A stretch of 64,000 nt of DNA from Bacillota bacterium. Its GTDB lineage: Bacteria; Bacillota; Clostridia; Lachnospirales; Lachnospiraceae. Shown here one piece after another: positions 1-8,622 of this stretch. The position numbers and the translations under genes were made by a program. The DNA lies in NCBI GenBank assembly GCA_023436065.1, contig JAEZKU010000065.1, positions 29,102 through 93,101 of the forward strand, given 5' to 3'. Under the pieces are notes generated by a model. It ran no database searches and had not been told where the DNA came from. It was given only the letters and a program-made list of their open reading frames with translations. The stretch's first letter is position 1, and each line of letters starts with the position of its first letter.

Positions 1-2744
1 GTCAGGGATTTCTTCTTATCCGCAGCGATATCATCCAGAATTTGTACATAATTCATCATCAGCTGTCTGCGGTTCGGATGCAGATTAGAAAATACTCCGG
101 CTTTGATAAAGCTTTCAATGGTTCTCTTATTCACTTCTTTGCCTGATAATCTTGTCGCGAAATCCTTTAGCGAGACAAACGGACCGTTCTCCTCCCGTTC
201 CGCTACAATTGAATCAATGACCGGTTTTCCGACTCCCTTGATTGCAGACAATGCGTAACGGATTGCTCCGTTCGATACTGTAAATACGGTATCTCCTTCA
301 TTAATGTCAGGTGGAAGTATCTCAATTCCCATCTGTCGGCAGGTATAGATATACTCTGAAACCTTACCCGGGTTATCAATGACGGAGGTCATCAGAGCCG
401 CCATGAATTCTACGGGATAATAGCATTTTAAGTAAGCGGTCTCATAGGATACAACTGCATAAGCCGCAGCATGGGACTTATTGAAGGCATACTTTGCAAA
501 GTCCATCATCTCATCATAGATATGGTTCGCTACAGCCTCGGGAATACCGTTTTTGATACAGCCGGGAACTCCCTCCTCTTCATTGCCGTATACAAAGGCC
601 TTCCGCTCCTTGATCATGACGGCTTCCTTTTTCTTGGACATGGCACGACGCACCAGATCACTACGACCATAGCTGTAACCGGCCAGGTCACGCACAATCT
701 GCATTACCTGTTCCTGATATACGATACAACCATAGGTCGGTGACAGAATTGGCTCCAGCTGGGGGCATTCATAGGTAATATGCCCTGCCTCGTTCTTCCC
801 CTTGACATACCGAGGGATAAATTCCATCGGGCCCGGACGGTATAATGCAATACCCGCTATGATGTCCTCTAAGCTCCTGGGCTTCAGTTCCTTCATGAAA
901 TTCTTCATTCCGGCACTTTCCAACTGGAAGATACCCTCCGTCTTAGCGGAGGAAATCAGATCATATACCTTTTGGTCATTATAATCTATCTTTTTAATGT
1001 CGAATTGCTTCTCCTCGGAAGCAGAATTCTTATATGCCTTATTCACCAACCCTTCCGCATTCTGGATGACAGTCAGGGTTCGAAGACCGAGAAAGTCCAT
1101 CTTAAGCAGACCCAGCTCTTCCAGGGTGGTCATCGTGAACTGGGTAGTAATGGAATAATCAGAGGAACGGGATAGCGGCACATATTCATCCAGGCTCTCT
1201 TTGCCGATTACAACGCCCGCAGCATGCATCGAAGTATGTCTTGGCAGGCCCTCCAGACGCTTAGACATATCGATCAGGTACTTCACTTCATTATTCGTTT
1301 CATACAGCTGTTTTAGCTCTTTGTTGGCATTCAGTGCCTTCTCAATCGTGATACCGATCTCGGTCGGGATCATCTTAGCAACCGTATCCACCTGAGCATA
1401 GGGCAGATCCAGTGCCCGGCCGACGTCACGAATTACCGCTCTTGCAGCCATCGTTCCGAAGGTTATGATCTGAACCACCTTGTCCTTCCCGTACTTGGCT
1501 GTTACATAATCAATGACCTCCTGACGGCGTTCATAGCAGAAGTCAATATCGATATCTGGCATGGTAAGTCGTTCCGGGTTCAGGAAACGTTCGAACAGCA
1601 GATTATATTTGATGGGGTCGATATCTGTGATATGTAAGGAATAGGATACGATCGAACCTGCAGCACTTCCTCGTCCGGGTCCAACACTTATATTATTGTC
1701 CCTGGCATATTTGATAAAGTCCCAGGTAATCAGAAAGTAGTCGACAAAGCCCATATTACGGATGGTATCAAGCTCATATACCAAACGCTCCTTCAGCTCC
1801 TCTGTTACAGGCTGATACCGTTCCTTCAGTCCTTCCTCACAGAGCATCGTCAGATATTCAAAGGCAGTATAAGGAGCCGGCACCGGATATACGGGCAATT
1901 TATATTCACCGAAGGTAATTGTCACATTACAACGTCTGGAAATATCATAAGTATTCTGAAGTGCTTCCTTCGCATAGGGGAAGAGCTCCTGCATCTCCTC
2001 GGGGGATTTCAGATAATACTGCCCCCCCTCATAACGCATACGATTTTCGTCGGTTACTTTCTTCTGTGTCTGGATACAAAGCAGAATATCATGCGGGTTA
2101 GCGTCCTCTGCGTAGGTATAATGGACGTCATTCGTAGCCACTAATTTAATTCCCGTATCCTGAGAAAGTCGCAGTAATCCCTGATTCACCGACTTCTGCT
2201 CCTGCATTCCATGGTCCTGCAACTCCAGAAAGAAATTATTTTCTCCGAAGATACTCTGTAGCTTCAGGGCAGATGCCTTAGCCTCTGCATAAAAGCCTCT
2301 TCGGATATTAGTCGCAATCTCCCCAGCAAGACAGGCGCTTAAAGCAATGATGCCCTCGCTGTATTGTTGCAGCACCTCATAGTCGATTCTTGGTCTATAA
2401 TAAAAGCCCTCCAGAAAACCTCTGGAGACAATTTTCATCAGATTCTGATAGCCGATATTATTCTCTGCAAGCAGTACCAGATGATGATACCGCTCCTCGG
2501 AGGCACCGACTTCACGGTCAAATCTGGAGTTCGGGGCAACATAAACCTCACACCCGATAATTGGCTTTATCCCCTCCGCCATACAGGTTTTATAAAAATC
2601 GATGACACCGTACATGACACCATGGTCGGTGATCGCCAAACTATCCATACCCAGCTCCTTGGTACGCGCAACCATTTCTCTGATCTTGCCGGAGCCGTCT
2701 AATAAACTGTATTCTGTATGTACATGTAAATGTGTAAAATTCAT
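1..2744 (-). CDS. dnaE: DNA polymerase III alpha subunit, C-terminus cut by window edge
   Basis: Replicative DNA polymerase catalytic subunit (DnaE type, not PolC: it starts directly with a PHP domain and no exonuclease is inserted). The visible 914 residues begin MNFTHLHVHTEYSLLDGSG, the PHP domain start. The palm-domain metal motif PDIDIDF is at residues 396-402, the conserved HTSMHAAGVVIG follows, and a helix-hairpin-helix (GVGK) lies near residue 837. About 240 C-terminal residues (OB fold and tail) fall outside the window. Two ATGs are in frame (2750 and 2744). The GGAAAGGAGG site directly abuts the first but sits 6 nt from the second, so 2744 is chosen. It has its own promoter just upstream. 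No frame break is seen. Confidence 0.96.
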   Translation of the reverse strand, partial: MNFTHLHVHTEYSLLDGSGKIREMVARTKELGMDSLAITDHGVMYGVIDFYKTCMAEGIKPIIGCEVYVAPNSRFDREVGASEERYHHLVLLAENNIGYQNLMKIVSRGFLEGFYYRPRIDYEVLQQYSEGIIALSACLAGEIATNIRRGFYAEAKASALKLQSIFGENNFFLELQDHGMQEQKSVNQGLLRLSQDTGIKLVATNDVHYTYAEDANPHDILLCIQTQKKVTDENRMRYEGGQYYLKSPEEMQELFPYAKEALQNTYDISRRCNVTITFGEYKLPVYPVPAPYTAFEYLTMLCEEGLKERYQPVTEELKERLVYELDTIRNMGFVDYFLITWDFIKYARDNNISVGPGRGSAAGSIVSYSLHITDIDPIKYNLLFERFLNPERLTMPDIDIDFCYERRQEVIDYVTAKYGKDKVVQIITFGTMAARAVIRDVGRALDLPYAQVDTVAKMIPTEIGITIEKALNANKELKQLYETNNEVKYLIDMSKRLEGLPRHTSMHAAGVVIGKESLDEYVPLSRSSDYSITTQFTMTTLEELGLLKMDFLGLRTLTVIQNAEGLVNKAYKNSASEEKQFDIKKIDYNDQKVYDLISSAKTEGIFQLESAGMKNFMKELKPRSLEDIIAGIALYRPGPMEFIPRYVKGKNEAGHITYECPQLEPILSPTYGCIVYQEQVMQIVRDLAGYSYGRSDLVRRAMSKKKEAVMIKERKAFVYGNEEEGVPGCIKNGIPEAVANHIYDEMMDFAKYAFNKSHAAAYAVVSYETAYLKCYYPVEFMAALMTSVIDNPGKVSEYIYTCRQMGIEILPPDINEGDTVFTVSNGAIRYALSAIKGVGKPVIDSIVAEREENGPFVSLKDFATRLSGKEVNKRTIESFIKAGVFSNLHPNRRQLMMNYVQILDDIAADKKKSL

Positions 2745-2786
2745 GTTCATCCTCCTTTCCTTCTAAGTATAGAAGAACTTAAGTCC

Positions 2787-2815
2787 ATTCTATGTCACCC
2801 ACAAAAACTTGTCAA
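2787..2815 (-). promoter_or_regulatory. Sigma-A promoter of dnaE
   Basis: On the minus strand a perfect -35 TTGACA (2815-2810) is followed after 17 nt by TAGAAT (2792-2787), about 45 nt before the dnaE start codon. Near-consensus match and correct placement. Confidence 0.8.
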
Positions 2816-2898
2816 TAAGGCGTATCGCCGACAAATCAGGCAAATTTAGGAATTACACTATCCTCTTATCACAAAAAATTCCTTATCCTATCGCAACT

Positions 2899-3277
2899 AT
2901 CGGTACAGGCGGAGTACGTCAGGCTGTTGCTTCAAGGACTATAAAAATATTGCGGGAGCAGTACTGTTCCTTGAGGGTTTTTGCTACGGAGCTATGTACC
3001 TGTCAGTAGCTCCCTGCCCACAAAGTATATTACCGTGGTGATAATCGGTACAGGCGTAGTACGTCAGGCTGTTGTAAGTAAGTTTAAATGATTTTGCCGG
3101 AGTGGTACTGTCTCTTGAGAGTTTTTTTCTGCGTAACTATGCACCCGGTGGGAGCTTCGTTCTCACAAAGTACGAAGTCCCGGTGCGAGTGTAGCAGGAA
3201 AAACCTCGAAAGAGATAGTATTACTCCGGCAAAATCTTGTGTCACTATATTCAACAGCCGTGACTCGTACACGCCTA
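2899..3277. repeat. Three copies of a ~145-bp non-coding repeat between dnaE and the deacetylase gene
   Basis: This 530-bp gap between dnaE and the next gene has no convincing gene. Copy A starts at 2899 and copy B at 3044, both on the plus strand. Both open with ATCGGTACAGGCG and share AGTACGTCAGGCTGTTG, later GTACTGT..CTTGAG..GTTTTT and CACAAAGTA at matching offsets, giving a 145-bp period. Copy C is inverted, running from 3277 down to about 3179, and begins exactly at the stop codon of the deacetylase gene. Short open frames across the copies are alike only because the DNA is repeated. Upstream (2745-2898) I see only the dnaE promoter and AT-rich sequence, with perhaps a very degenerate further copy near 2845-2895. 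Confidence 0.75.
3090..3236. repeat. 147-bp palindromic element with 14-bp perfect ends
   Basis: Repeat copies B and C face each other. GATTTTGCCGGAGT at 3090-3103 is the exact reverse complement of 3223-3236, and pairing continues imperfectly inward (CTCTTGAGAG/CTCGAAAGAG region, then GCACC..CTTCGT against ACGAAG..GGTGC near 3140-3187). It could fold into one long hairpin in DNA or RNA. It resembles a miniature inverted-repeat element, but no target-site duplication was identified. Confidence 0.7.
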
Positions 3278-4708
3278 CCAGTTCTGTGGCGGCCGGTCAG
3301 GGTCAAGCACATTCTTTACATCAAATAAATCCTTCAACCGTTCCGGGTACTGCAGCATTGCCTGCCCGTCAATCGGTCTGCGTCCCATTCGGATATAATC
3401 CTTTCGGATCTGCATCCAGGGCTTGGAATACACATTCAGGAATAAACGGAAACCCTTCTGCCTGAGATAATGGTATTTGTCCCCGGTATACGGTCCTACC
3501 GTCTGCTCCATATCTACCCCGAACGGAAATACATAGACATCGGTCTTCCCGATCAGCGGTTCTACTTCCTTAAGCCATCTGTCTGTGTCCCGCTTCAATA
3601 GCTCAAATGACTCTGTCTGCATATTCTTATGGCCCCAGCTGTGAGACCCAAATTCCCAGCCACCGGCTTTTAAAGCATCTGCAACCTTCTTAGCCGTCCT
3701 TCTGTCCTCCTCATAGGTGGGCGAATTCTTGTCATTGGTACGATAACCAAGAATCCCTTCATAGCCGGTCAAAGCAATCAGGCCCTTAGCCCCCTGATAA
3801 GAGAAGTCAGGATGTGCTTCGATAAACTCATCAAGGATCGGTACGATGTCATAGGCGCCTGTCATTATGGATCCATCCTCTGCTATCATCTCACACGCTG
3901 ATTTTCCATTTTCATCTATGATAATTCTATTCGCAAAGCCATCTCCATCCATATAAGCATAATAGCTGACATCATCAATGGAGAGCACCATGGGTTTCTT
4001 TCCACTTCTCAGGTAAATCTTCGCTTCCTGATAGCTTTCTGAACCATCCTTATCTACCAGTTCAGTCAGATCCGACATATTGACCAATACATAGCCATCC
4101 TCATAAAGCCTCTCGATGATCTTATTGAATTCCTTGATTGTCGCCATATACATGTTATAGCCCTTGGCCCTGCTGTCTCCGTCAAAGGCTTTTTTCGGGT
4201 CTGCAACCAGGGAATGAAAAAAGATATGATTGATCTGTGTAATGGAATCATATGTGCCGCCGTATAATACCAGCTCACTTTGCTGCTTCCCAAGACGATC
4301 AATCGCATCTGTCAGAGCAGGATACATTGAATAATCACCTTCCGGACCCACATACCCTTTCAGTAGTGCGATTGCATCCTCATATTGATAACCCAGAGCC
4401 AGACGATCTGCTTTAGCCACGAGGTCTTCCCTGTCCTTGATCTCCTGATTAAGCTTAGCCTGTAGTTCTAAAGCCTCCCGTTCCTCCGGTGTTAGTTCAT
4501 CCTCAGAGCTGTCAGCCCCCTTTGCCTGTGAGGTCTTAATAATCTCGGTATCGCTCTCAGCCTGTTGATTTTCTACTTTCGGCAGAGAATCCTCTGCCGT
4601 CCTGGTAACATACCAGCGATATGCTCCGAACAGTACCAGTAGAATCACAACCTCGATTAAAATAGTATTGAATAGATGCTTTTTCGGATTTTGGTTTTGC
4701 TTTGCCAT
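3275..4708 (-). CDS. Membrane-anchored polysaccharide deacetylase family protein
   Basis: 477 residues from the chosen start. It has a short cytoplasmic N-terminus, one membrane segment at about residues 13-32, an acidic/charged linker with a predicted coiled coil (about 65-110), a helical stretch, and a NodB-homology (carbohydrate esterase 4-like) domain outside the cell. Visible NodB motifs are SIDDVS (Asp245/Asp246) and GSHSWGHKN (His356 and His360, the HxxxH metal site). Likely substrate is a cell-wall or exopolysaccharide N-acetyl sugar; specificity cannot be read. The frame is open to 4828, but the ATG at 4708 has GAAGAGG 8 nt upstream while earlier starts have no ribosome binding site. 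It stands alone, divergent from the radical-SAM gene. Confidence 0.85.
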   Translation of the reverse strand: MAKQNQNPKKHLFNTILIEVVILLVLFGAYRWYVTRTAEDSLPKVENQQAESDTEIIKTSQAKGADSSEDELTPEEREALELQAKLNQEIKDREDLVAKADRLALGYQYEDAIALLKGYVGPEGDYSMYPALTDAIDRLGKQQSELVLYGGTYDSITQINHIFFHSLVADPKKAFDGDSRAKGYNMYMATIKEFNKIIERLYEDGYVLVNMSDLTELVDKDGSESYQEAKIYLRSGKKPMVLSIDDVSYYAYMDGDGFANRIIIDENGKSACEMIAEDGSIMTGAYDIVPILDEFIEAHPDFSYQGAKGLIALTGYEGILGYRTNDKNSPTYEEDRRTAKKVADALKAGGWEFGSHSWGHKNMQTESFELLKRDTDRWLKEVEPLIGKTDVYVFPFGVDMEQTVGPYTGDKYHYLRQKGFRLFLNVYSKPWMQIRKDYIRMGRRPIDGQAMLQYPERLKDLFDVKNVLDPDRPPQNW

Positions 4709-4818
4709 TGGTTTTGCCTCTTCCATTTTATGTCTAATGTTGTCGATTTCGTATGATTTCATTATAACATACTCAACTTTGTTAATCCTTACGATAGTAT
4801 TAATTTCCTCAGTAATTA

Positions 4819-4846
4819 TTGTTAACAATATATTTCATTTTATAAA
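4819..4846 (+). promoter_or_regulatory. Possible sigma-A promoter of the radical-SAM gene
   Basis: TTGTTA (4819-4824), 16 nt, TATAAA (4841-4846), about 125 nt before the start codon at 4972. The match is moderate and the surrounding DNA is AT-rich, so chance is a real alternative. Confidence 0.4.
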
Positions 4847-4971
4847 GGATTATCATAATTTTGTAAAATAACAGAATTATGTTATCAAGCCCAAGCTGCG
4901 AACGAACCTCCAACTTAAGGTTGTACATCAGGATTACCGGTGTTACAATAAATCGGAAAGGAAATAGACCG

Positions 4972-6738
4972 ATGAAAATCATATTTTTATCCGAAACTGC
5001 CCATCCGGCAATGATAGACCAAATGAAATCCAGAGGAGTCGTCGTCCTCATTCCAAGGGATGACCGCTTCGACTTCAGAATTGGCAGTCATGCAGATCTT
5101 GTACTGTCAATTGTTGATCATACCTTAATCCTTGACGAAAATGCCTCAAAAAGTATCTTCCGCCAACTGGATGCCCTGGGTGTTCCCTATGTGACAGGAA
5201 GCTCAAGGCTTTCTTCAGATTATCCTGAGGATATCGCTTACAATGCTGTTGTGACAGAAAATGTTCTGATTCACAGGCTTGATTATACCAATTCCCTTCT
5301 TCTGCAGCATAGCAAAAACAGTGGGAAGCAGCTGATCCCGGTCAGACAGGGCTATACCAAATGCTCGACCGTGATCGTCAGTAAGGAAAGCATCATCACG
5401 AGTGATCAGGGCATCTATGAAGCGGCAAAGGACTTCATGAAGGTACTGCTGATACAGCCCGGACATGTGTTGCTTGAGGGCTTTGATACCGGCTTTCTGG
5501 GAGGAGCCAGCGCAAGCTTTGAGGATGCAGTCATCTTTCACGGGGATCTGAGTATGCATCCTGATTTTGAGAAAATTCAGAGCTTTATTGAGTCGGAACA
5601 GAAGAAATTGATCTACTTTAAGGATTTTCCTTTGACAGATATCGGCTCCATCCTCGTATATGAGTACCCGGAAAGCAGCCTCACTAAAGACACAGTCCAC
5701 AGGAAGCATGTCAATATCCCCATCTTCGTATCACATGCCGGCTGTCCCAATGACTGCGTCTTCTGCAACCAAAGAAAAATCACTGCAAAGGTTGATGCGA
5801 TGACACTCCGGGAGGTGTCTGAGCAGGTGGAGGCTTATACCTCGACACTGGAGGAAGGTACTTGGACAGAACTTGCCTTCTTTGGGGGAAGCTTTACAGG
5901 CATAGAAACAGCTCTTCAGGAGAGTTATCTGAAACTTGCTTATGAATATAAAAGAACAGGAAGAATTAATGCTATTCGCCTTTCCACCAGACCGGATTAT
6001 ATTTCCCCTGAGATTCTTGAGCGACTGAAAAAATATGAGGTTGACATCATAGAGCTCGGAGTCCAGTCCCTGATCGGTGAGGTTCTGGAGGCTTCGAACC
6101 GTGGGCATCAGGTTACTGATGTCTACACGGCCGTGGCTTTGATTAAGGCTTATGGTTTTCAACTTGGAATTCAATTAATGGTAGGGCTGCCGGAGGATAC
6201 GAAGGAGCACTGTGTTCTCTCCTCAAAGCTTGCAGCATTACTAAAACCTGAATTTGTCCGTATCTATCCTACCCTTGTCATCAGAGAGACAGAATTGGCG
6301 AGACTTTCAAGCCGCGGGGAATATCATCCTCTGACACTCGATGAGGCTGTGGACTGGACGAAGGAAATGCTTCAGGTTTTCTTTAAAAGCCAGATACCTG
6401 TTATCCGGATCGGACTTCAGCCGACAGACCTGATCACAGAAGGTAAAGAGGTCCTGTATGGTCCCTTTCATCCTGCATTTCGGCAGCTGGTTGAAAGTGC
6501 TTATTTTCTGGATCTCATAAAATCAGGTTTATCAGAATTATATCCCACCAAAGCTTCCAATCAGAATATCCTGATCCTGTGCAATCCAAAGGATATATCC
6601 CAGGTAGTCGGGCATAAACGCAGGAATATACTTGAGCTTAAGAAGGATTTTCCACACCTTCGGGTAATCCGGGACCAAAGCATCGGACCAATGCAGCTTG
6701 AATTCCGTATTACTTCCTCAGATAATACCCTGCAATAA
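4972..6738 (+). CDS. Fusion of a DUF6873 (guanidino-modifying-enzyme-like) domain and an Elp3-type radical SAM domain
   Basis: 588 residues from ATG 4972, preceded by GGAAAGGAA; an upstream in-frame extension lacks a binding site. Residues 1 to about 245 resemble the DUF6873 family assigned to the GME (pentein-like) fold, including GYTKCSTVIVS, IQPGHVLLEGFDTGF and FHGDLSMHPDFEKI. Residues about 250-500 are a radical SAM domain: CPNDCVFC places the 4Fe-4S ligands at Cys258, Cys262 and Cys265, followed by FFGGSFTGI. It resembles Elp3-like proteins lacking the acetyltransferase domain. Both halves are in one unbroken frame. The reaction is unknown; a link to RNA or small-molecule modification is inference only. 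It ends 4 nt from the convergent LysR gene. Confidence 0.8.
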   Translation: MKIIFLSETAHPAMIDQMKSRGVVVLIPRDDRFDFRIGSHADLVLSIVDHTLILDENASKSIFRQLDALGVPYVTGSSRLSSDYPEDIAYNAVVTENVLIHRLDYTNSLLLQHSKNSGKQLIPVRQGYTKCSTVIVSKESIITSDQGIYEAAKDFMKVLLIQPGHVLLEGFDTGFLGGASASFEDAVIFHGDLSMHPDFEKIQSFIESEQKKLIYFKDFPLTDIGSILVYEYPESSLTKDTVHRKHVNIPIFVSHAGCPNDCVFCNQRKITAKVDAMTLREVSEQVEAYTSTLEEGTWTELAFFGGSFTGIETALQESYLKLAYEYKRTGRINAIRLSTRPDYISPEILERLKKYEVDIIELGVQSLIGEVLEASNRGHQVTDVYTAVALIKAYGFQLGIQLMVGLPEDTKEHCVLSSKLAALLKPEFVRIYPTLVIRETELARLSSRGEYHPLTLDEAVDWTKEMLQVFFKSQIPVIRIGLQPTDLITEGKEVLYGPFHPAFRQLVESAYFLDLIKSGLSELYPTKASNQNILILCNPKDISQVVGHKRRNILELKKDFPHLRVIRDQSIGPMQLEFRITSSDNTLQ

Positions 6739-6742
6739 TTAG

Positions 6743-7630
6743 CTAAAAGGTTTTTATCACTTCCTCTGCTATGCGGATAAATTCTTTCATGGCAGAGGAA
6801 AGCCATTTATCACGATGCCATATCATCTGTGATCGAATATCATAATCACAGGCATAGTCCAGTGGAATAAGCCGCCCTGTACTGATCTCCGCTCCTGCCG
6901 CTGCTTTCGGCAGCACACAGACTCCGAGTCCGCTTTCAGTCAGGTTTTTTATTGCCTGTATACTTTCCGTCTCCAGGATTATCTTTGGCGTTACTGCGTT
7001 TCTCTCCAGATCATTCAGAAAATTTCTCCGGTAATAGGCCGCAGGTTCAGCCATGATCAGCGGAACGCCAGCAAAGTCCCTGGGACCAAGATTTTTTCGC
7101 AATGCAAGAGGGTCCTCTCGGGCTGCCAGAACGTAAATCGGTTCTACCCTTTCGGCGGTGAACAGTATTTCAGGAACTTTGCTTAGATACCCAATGGTGT
7201 AAGCCAGGTCGATTTTATTCTCTCTCAGCTCGTGCAAAAACTCCGAGCATTTCAATATCCTTAATTGAAGCTCTACCTTAGGAAAGAGCGACTTATAGGC
7301 CTTAATGATAGCCGGCATCCTTTCGATACATAAGGAATCACAGATTCCGATCCTAATTGTTCCCGTCTCACCGGTTGCCTCTCTGGAAAGCTCCTGAAAA
7401 TTCTGTGACAGCTTTAATAGTTGACTGACCGTCGGCACCAGTCCGCGTCCAGCTTCTGTCAGGGTTACCTTCTTTCCAATTCTGTCAAATAAAGAAACTC
7501 CCAATTCCTCTTCCAGCTTCTTGATGTGCAGAGTGATACAGGACTGGGTATACCCCAATTTGTCCGCTACTCTGGTAAAGTTAAGCTCGTTACTTAATTC
7601 ATAAAATGTCTGCAGCTGTTTAAAATCCAT
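6743..7630 (-). CDS. LysR family transcriptional regulator
   Basis: 295 residues. The N-terminal winged helix-turn-helix (MDFKQLQTFYELSNELNFTR, then YTQSCITLHIKKLEEELG) is typical of LysR proteins. A periplasmic-binding-like effector domain follows (about 90-290). Start chosen at ATG 7630, preceded by GGAG 5 nt away; a TTG further upstream lacks support. It is divergent from the small gene at 7747, and a palindrome between them looks like its binding site, so the neighbour is its probable target. The inducer is not evident. Confidence 0.9.
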   Translation of the reverse strand: MDFKQLQTFYELSNELNFTRVADKLGYTQSCITLHIKKLEEELGVSLFDRIGKKVTLTEAGRGLVPTVSQLLKLSQNFQELSREATGETGTIRIGICDSLCIERMPAIIKAYKSLFPKVELQLRILKCSEFLHELRENKIDLAYTIGYLSKVPEILFTAERVEPIYVLAAREDPLALRKNLGPRDFAGVPLIMAEPAAYYRRNFLNDLERNAVTPKIILETESIQAIKNLTESGLGVCVLPKAAAGAEISTGRLIPLDYACDYDIRSQMIWHRDKWLSSAMKEFIRIAEEVIKTF

Positions 7631-7644
7631 ACCCGCTCCAATCG

Positions 7645-7659
7645 ATAACAAATTGTTAT
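7645..7659. promoter_or_regulatory. Likely LysR operator palindrome
   Basis: ATAACAA-a-TTGTTAT is a perfect 7+7 inverted repeat and also fits the ATAAC-N5-GTTAT / T-N11-A form common for LysR boxes. It lies 15 nt upstream of the LysR start and about 90 nt upstream of the divergent gene, the usual position for autoregulation plus control of the neighbour. Confidence 0.65.
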
Positions 7660-7746
7660 TATAACTATGATTATGATTAATTTCTGTTATATATAAGGAT
7701 ATGCTATCATAGACTCATCAAACATGCAAGAAAAGGAGCTGAAGAT

Positions 7747-8250
7747 ATGAGTGAATTCGTAAACGCGTTGGTCAGCGAGGTAAGAAACAGTCTGATTCCG
7801 GAGGACAAGGATTATTTCGGCCGCCTGGTCGGAGAATGGGATATCGAATGGAAGGATCATCTTGGAACCAAGGAAGAAAGATGCGTAAAGGGGGAATGGA
7901 TATTCTCCAGAGTGTTGGACGGTCTGGGAATTCAGGATCTGTTTATCTGTCCATCGAGAGAGGAACGCAAAAGGCTGCACATACCGGATGCAGAATACGG
8001 AACGACAATTCGGACCTATAACCCGTCAACCGGCTTCTGGGAAATATATTATTGCTGTTATGGGGAAAACACAAGGCTGGAAGCGGTCAAAGAGGAGGAT
8101 AAGATTGTGCTGACCGAACGAGAGCGTGGTATGATGAAGTGGATTTTCTCCGAGATCGGGGAAGACAGCTTTCATTGGCAGAATATTCAGCTGATTGATG
8201 GTAGCTGGAGACTTTTCTGTGATTGTCATGCCACCCGAAGAACAAGATAA
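7747..8250 (+). CDS. Conserved DUF1579-like/lipocalin-like protein
   Basis: 167 residues, soluble, no signal peptide. Alternating strands and motifs such as LVGEWDIEWKDHLG, RTYNPSTGFWEIYYCCYG and SFHWQNIQLIDGSWRL resemble small beta-barrel proteins of the DUF1579/lipocalin type. AAAGGAGCTGAAGAT precedes the ATG. No catalytic residues are identifiable. The divergent LysR regulator and shared palindrome suggest inducible expression. It ends before a hairpin terminator shared with the convergent HPr operon. Confidence 0.7.
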   Translation: MSEFVNALVSEVRNSLIPEDKDYFGRLVGEWDIEWKDHLGTKEERCVKGEWIFSRVLDGLGIQDLFICPSREERKRLHIPDAEYGTTIRTYNPSTGFWEIYYCCYGENTRLEAVKEEDKIVLTERERGMMKWIFSEIGEDSFHWQNIQLIDGSWRLFCDCHATRRTR

Positions 8251-8322
8251 TAACAGTATGATATATCGTATGGAACACATCCAAGTCCAAGTGCTTACTA
8301 CTTTACATTTTCGAAAAGAAAA

Positions 8323-8346
8323 GGGACACAGCCTATGCTGTGTCCC
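8323..8346. terminator. Bidirectional terminator between the 7747 gene and the HPr operon
   Basis: GGGACACAGC-CTAT-GCTGTGTCCC is a perfect 10-bp stem with a 4-nt loop. On the minus strand it is followed by TTTTCTTTT, serving the hprK-to-HPr operon; on the plus strand ACTTTTGTT follows more weakly. Confidence 0.88.
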
Positions 8347-8367
8347 ACTTTTGTTATTCACGCTCAA

Positions 8368-8622
8368 TTACTTACTGCTCAAATACTTCTCTATATTTTC
8401 AATTGCTGCCTCTTCATCGGGACCATCTGCCATGACGGTGACAGTCTCTCCGGCTGAGATACCCATGCTCATCATACCCATGATGCTCTTCGCATTCACA
8501 CGTTTATCTTCGCTGGCAACATAAATACTGCATTCGTATTGGCTCGCTACCTGGACAAGTAATGCGACCGGTCTTGCTTCCAATCCTGTTGGAATATTAA
8601 TTACTATTTCCTTCGTTATCAT
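8368..8622 (-). CDS. HPr-family protein with Glu15 and Ser46 (Crh-like)
   Basis: 84 residues with an HPr fold. The usual phospho-histidine loop (GLHARPA) reads TGLEARPVALL: position 15 is Glu, so PTS phosphotransfer by Enzyme I is not expected. The regulatory Ser46 site is intact (VNAKSIMGMMSMG). This matches the logic of Bacillus Crh (Gln15, Ser46), a substrate of HPr kinase rather than a sugar carrier. hprK lies in the same operon five genes upstream and whiA immediately upstream, as in the Bacillus yvcJKL-crh locus. The ATG at 8622 has AAGGAGG 9 nt upstream and lies inside the whiA 3' end (26-nt overlap), suggesting coupled translation. I withhold a symbol because orthology to crh versus ptsH cannot be settled by eye. 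Confidence 0.9.
   Translation of the reverse strand: MITKEIVINIPTGLEARPVALLVQVASQYECSIYVASEDKRVNAKSIMGMMSMGISAGETVTVMADGPDEEAAIENIEKYLSSK

Noticed and set aside
2809..3465. Small plus-strand frames across the repeat region (LREQYCSLRVFA / LPEWYCLLRVFF)
   Set aside because: Their likeness comes from the repeated DNA; no ribosome binding sites, reading into the 3' end of the deacetylase gene on the other strand.
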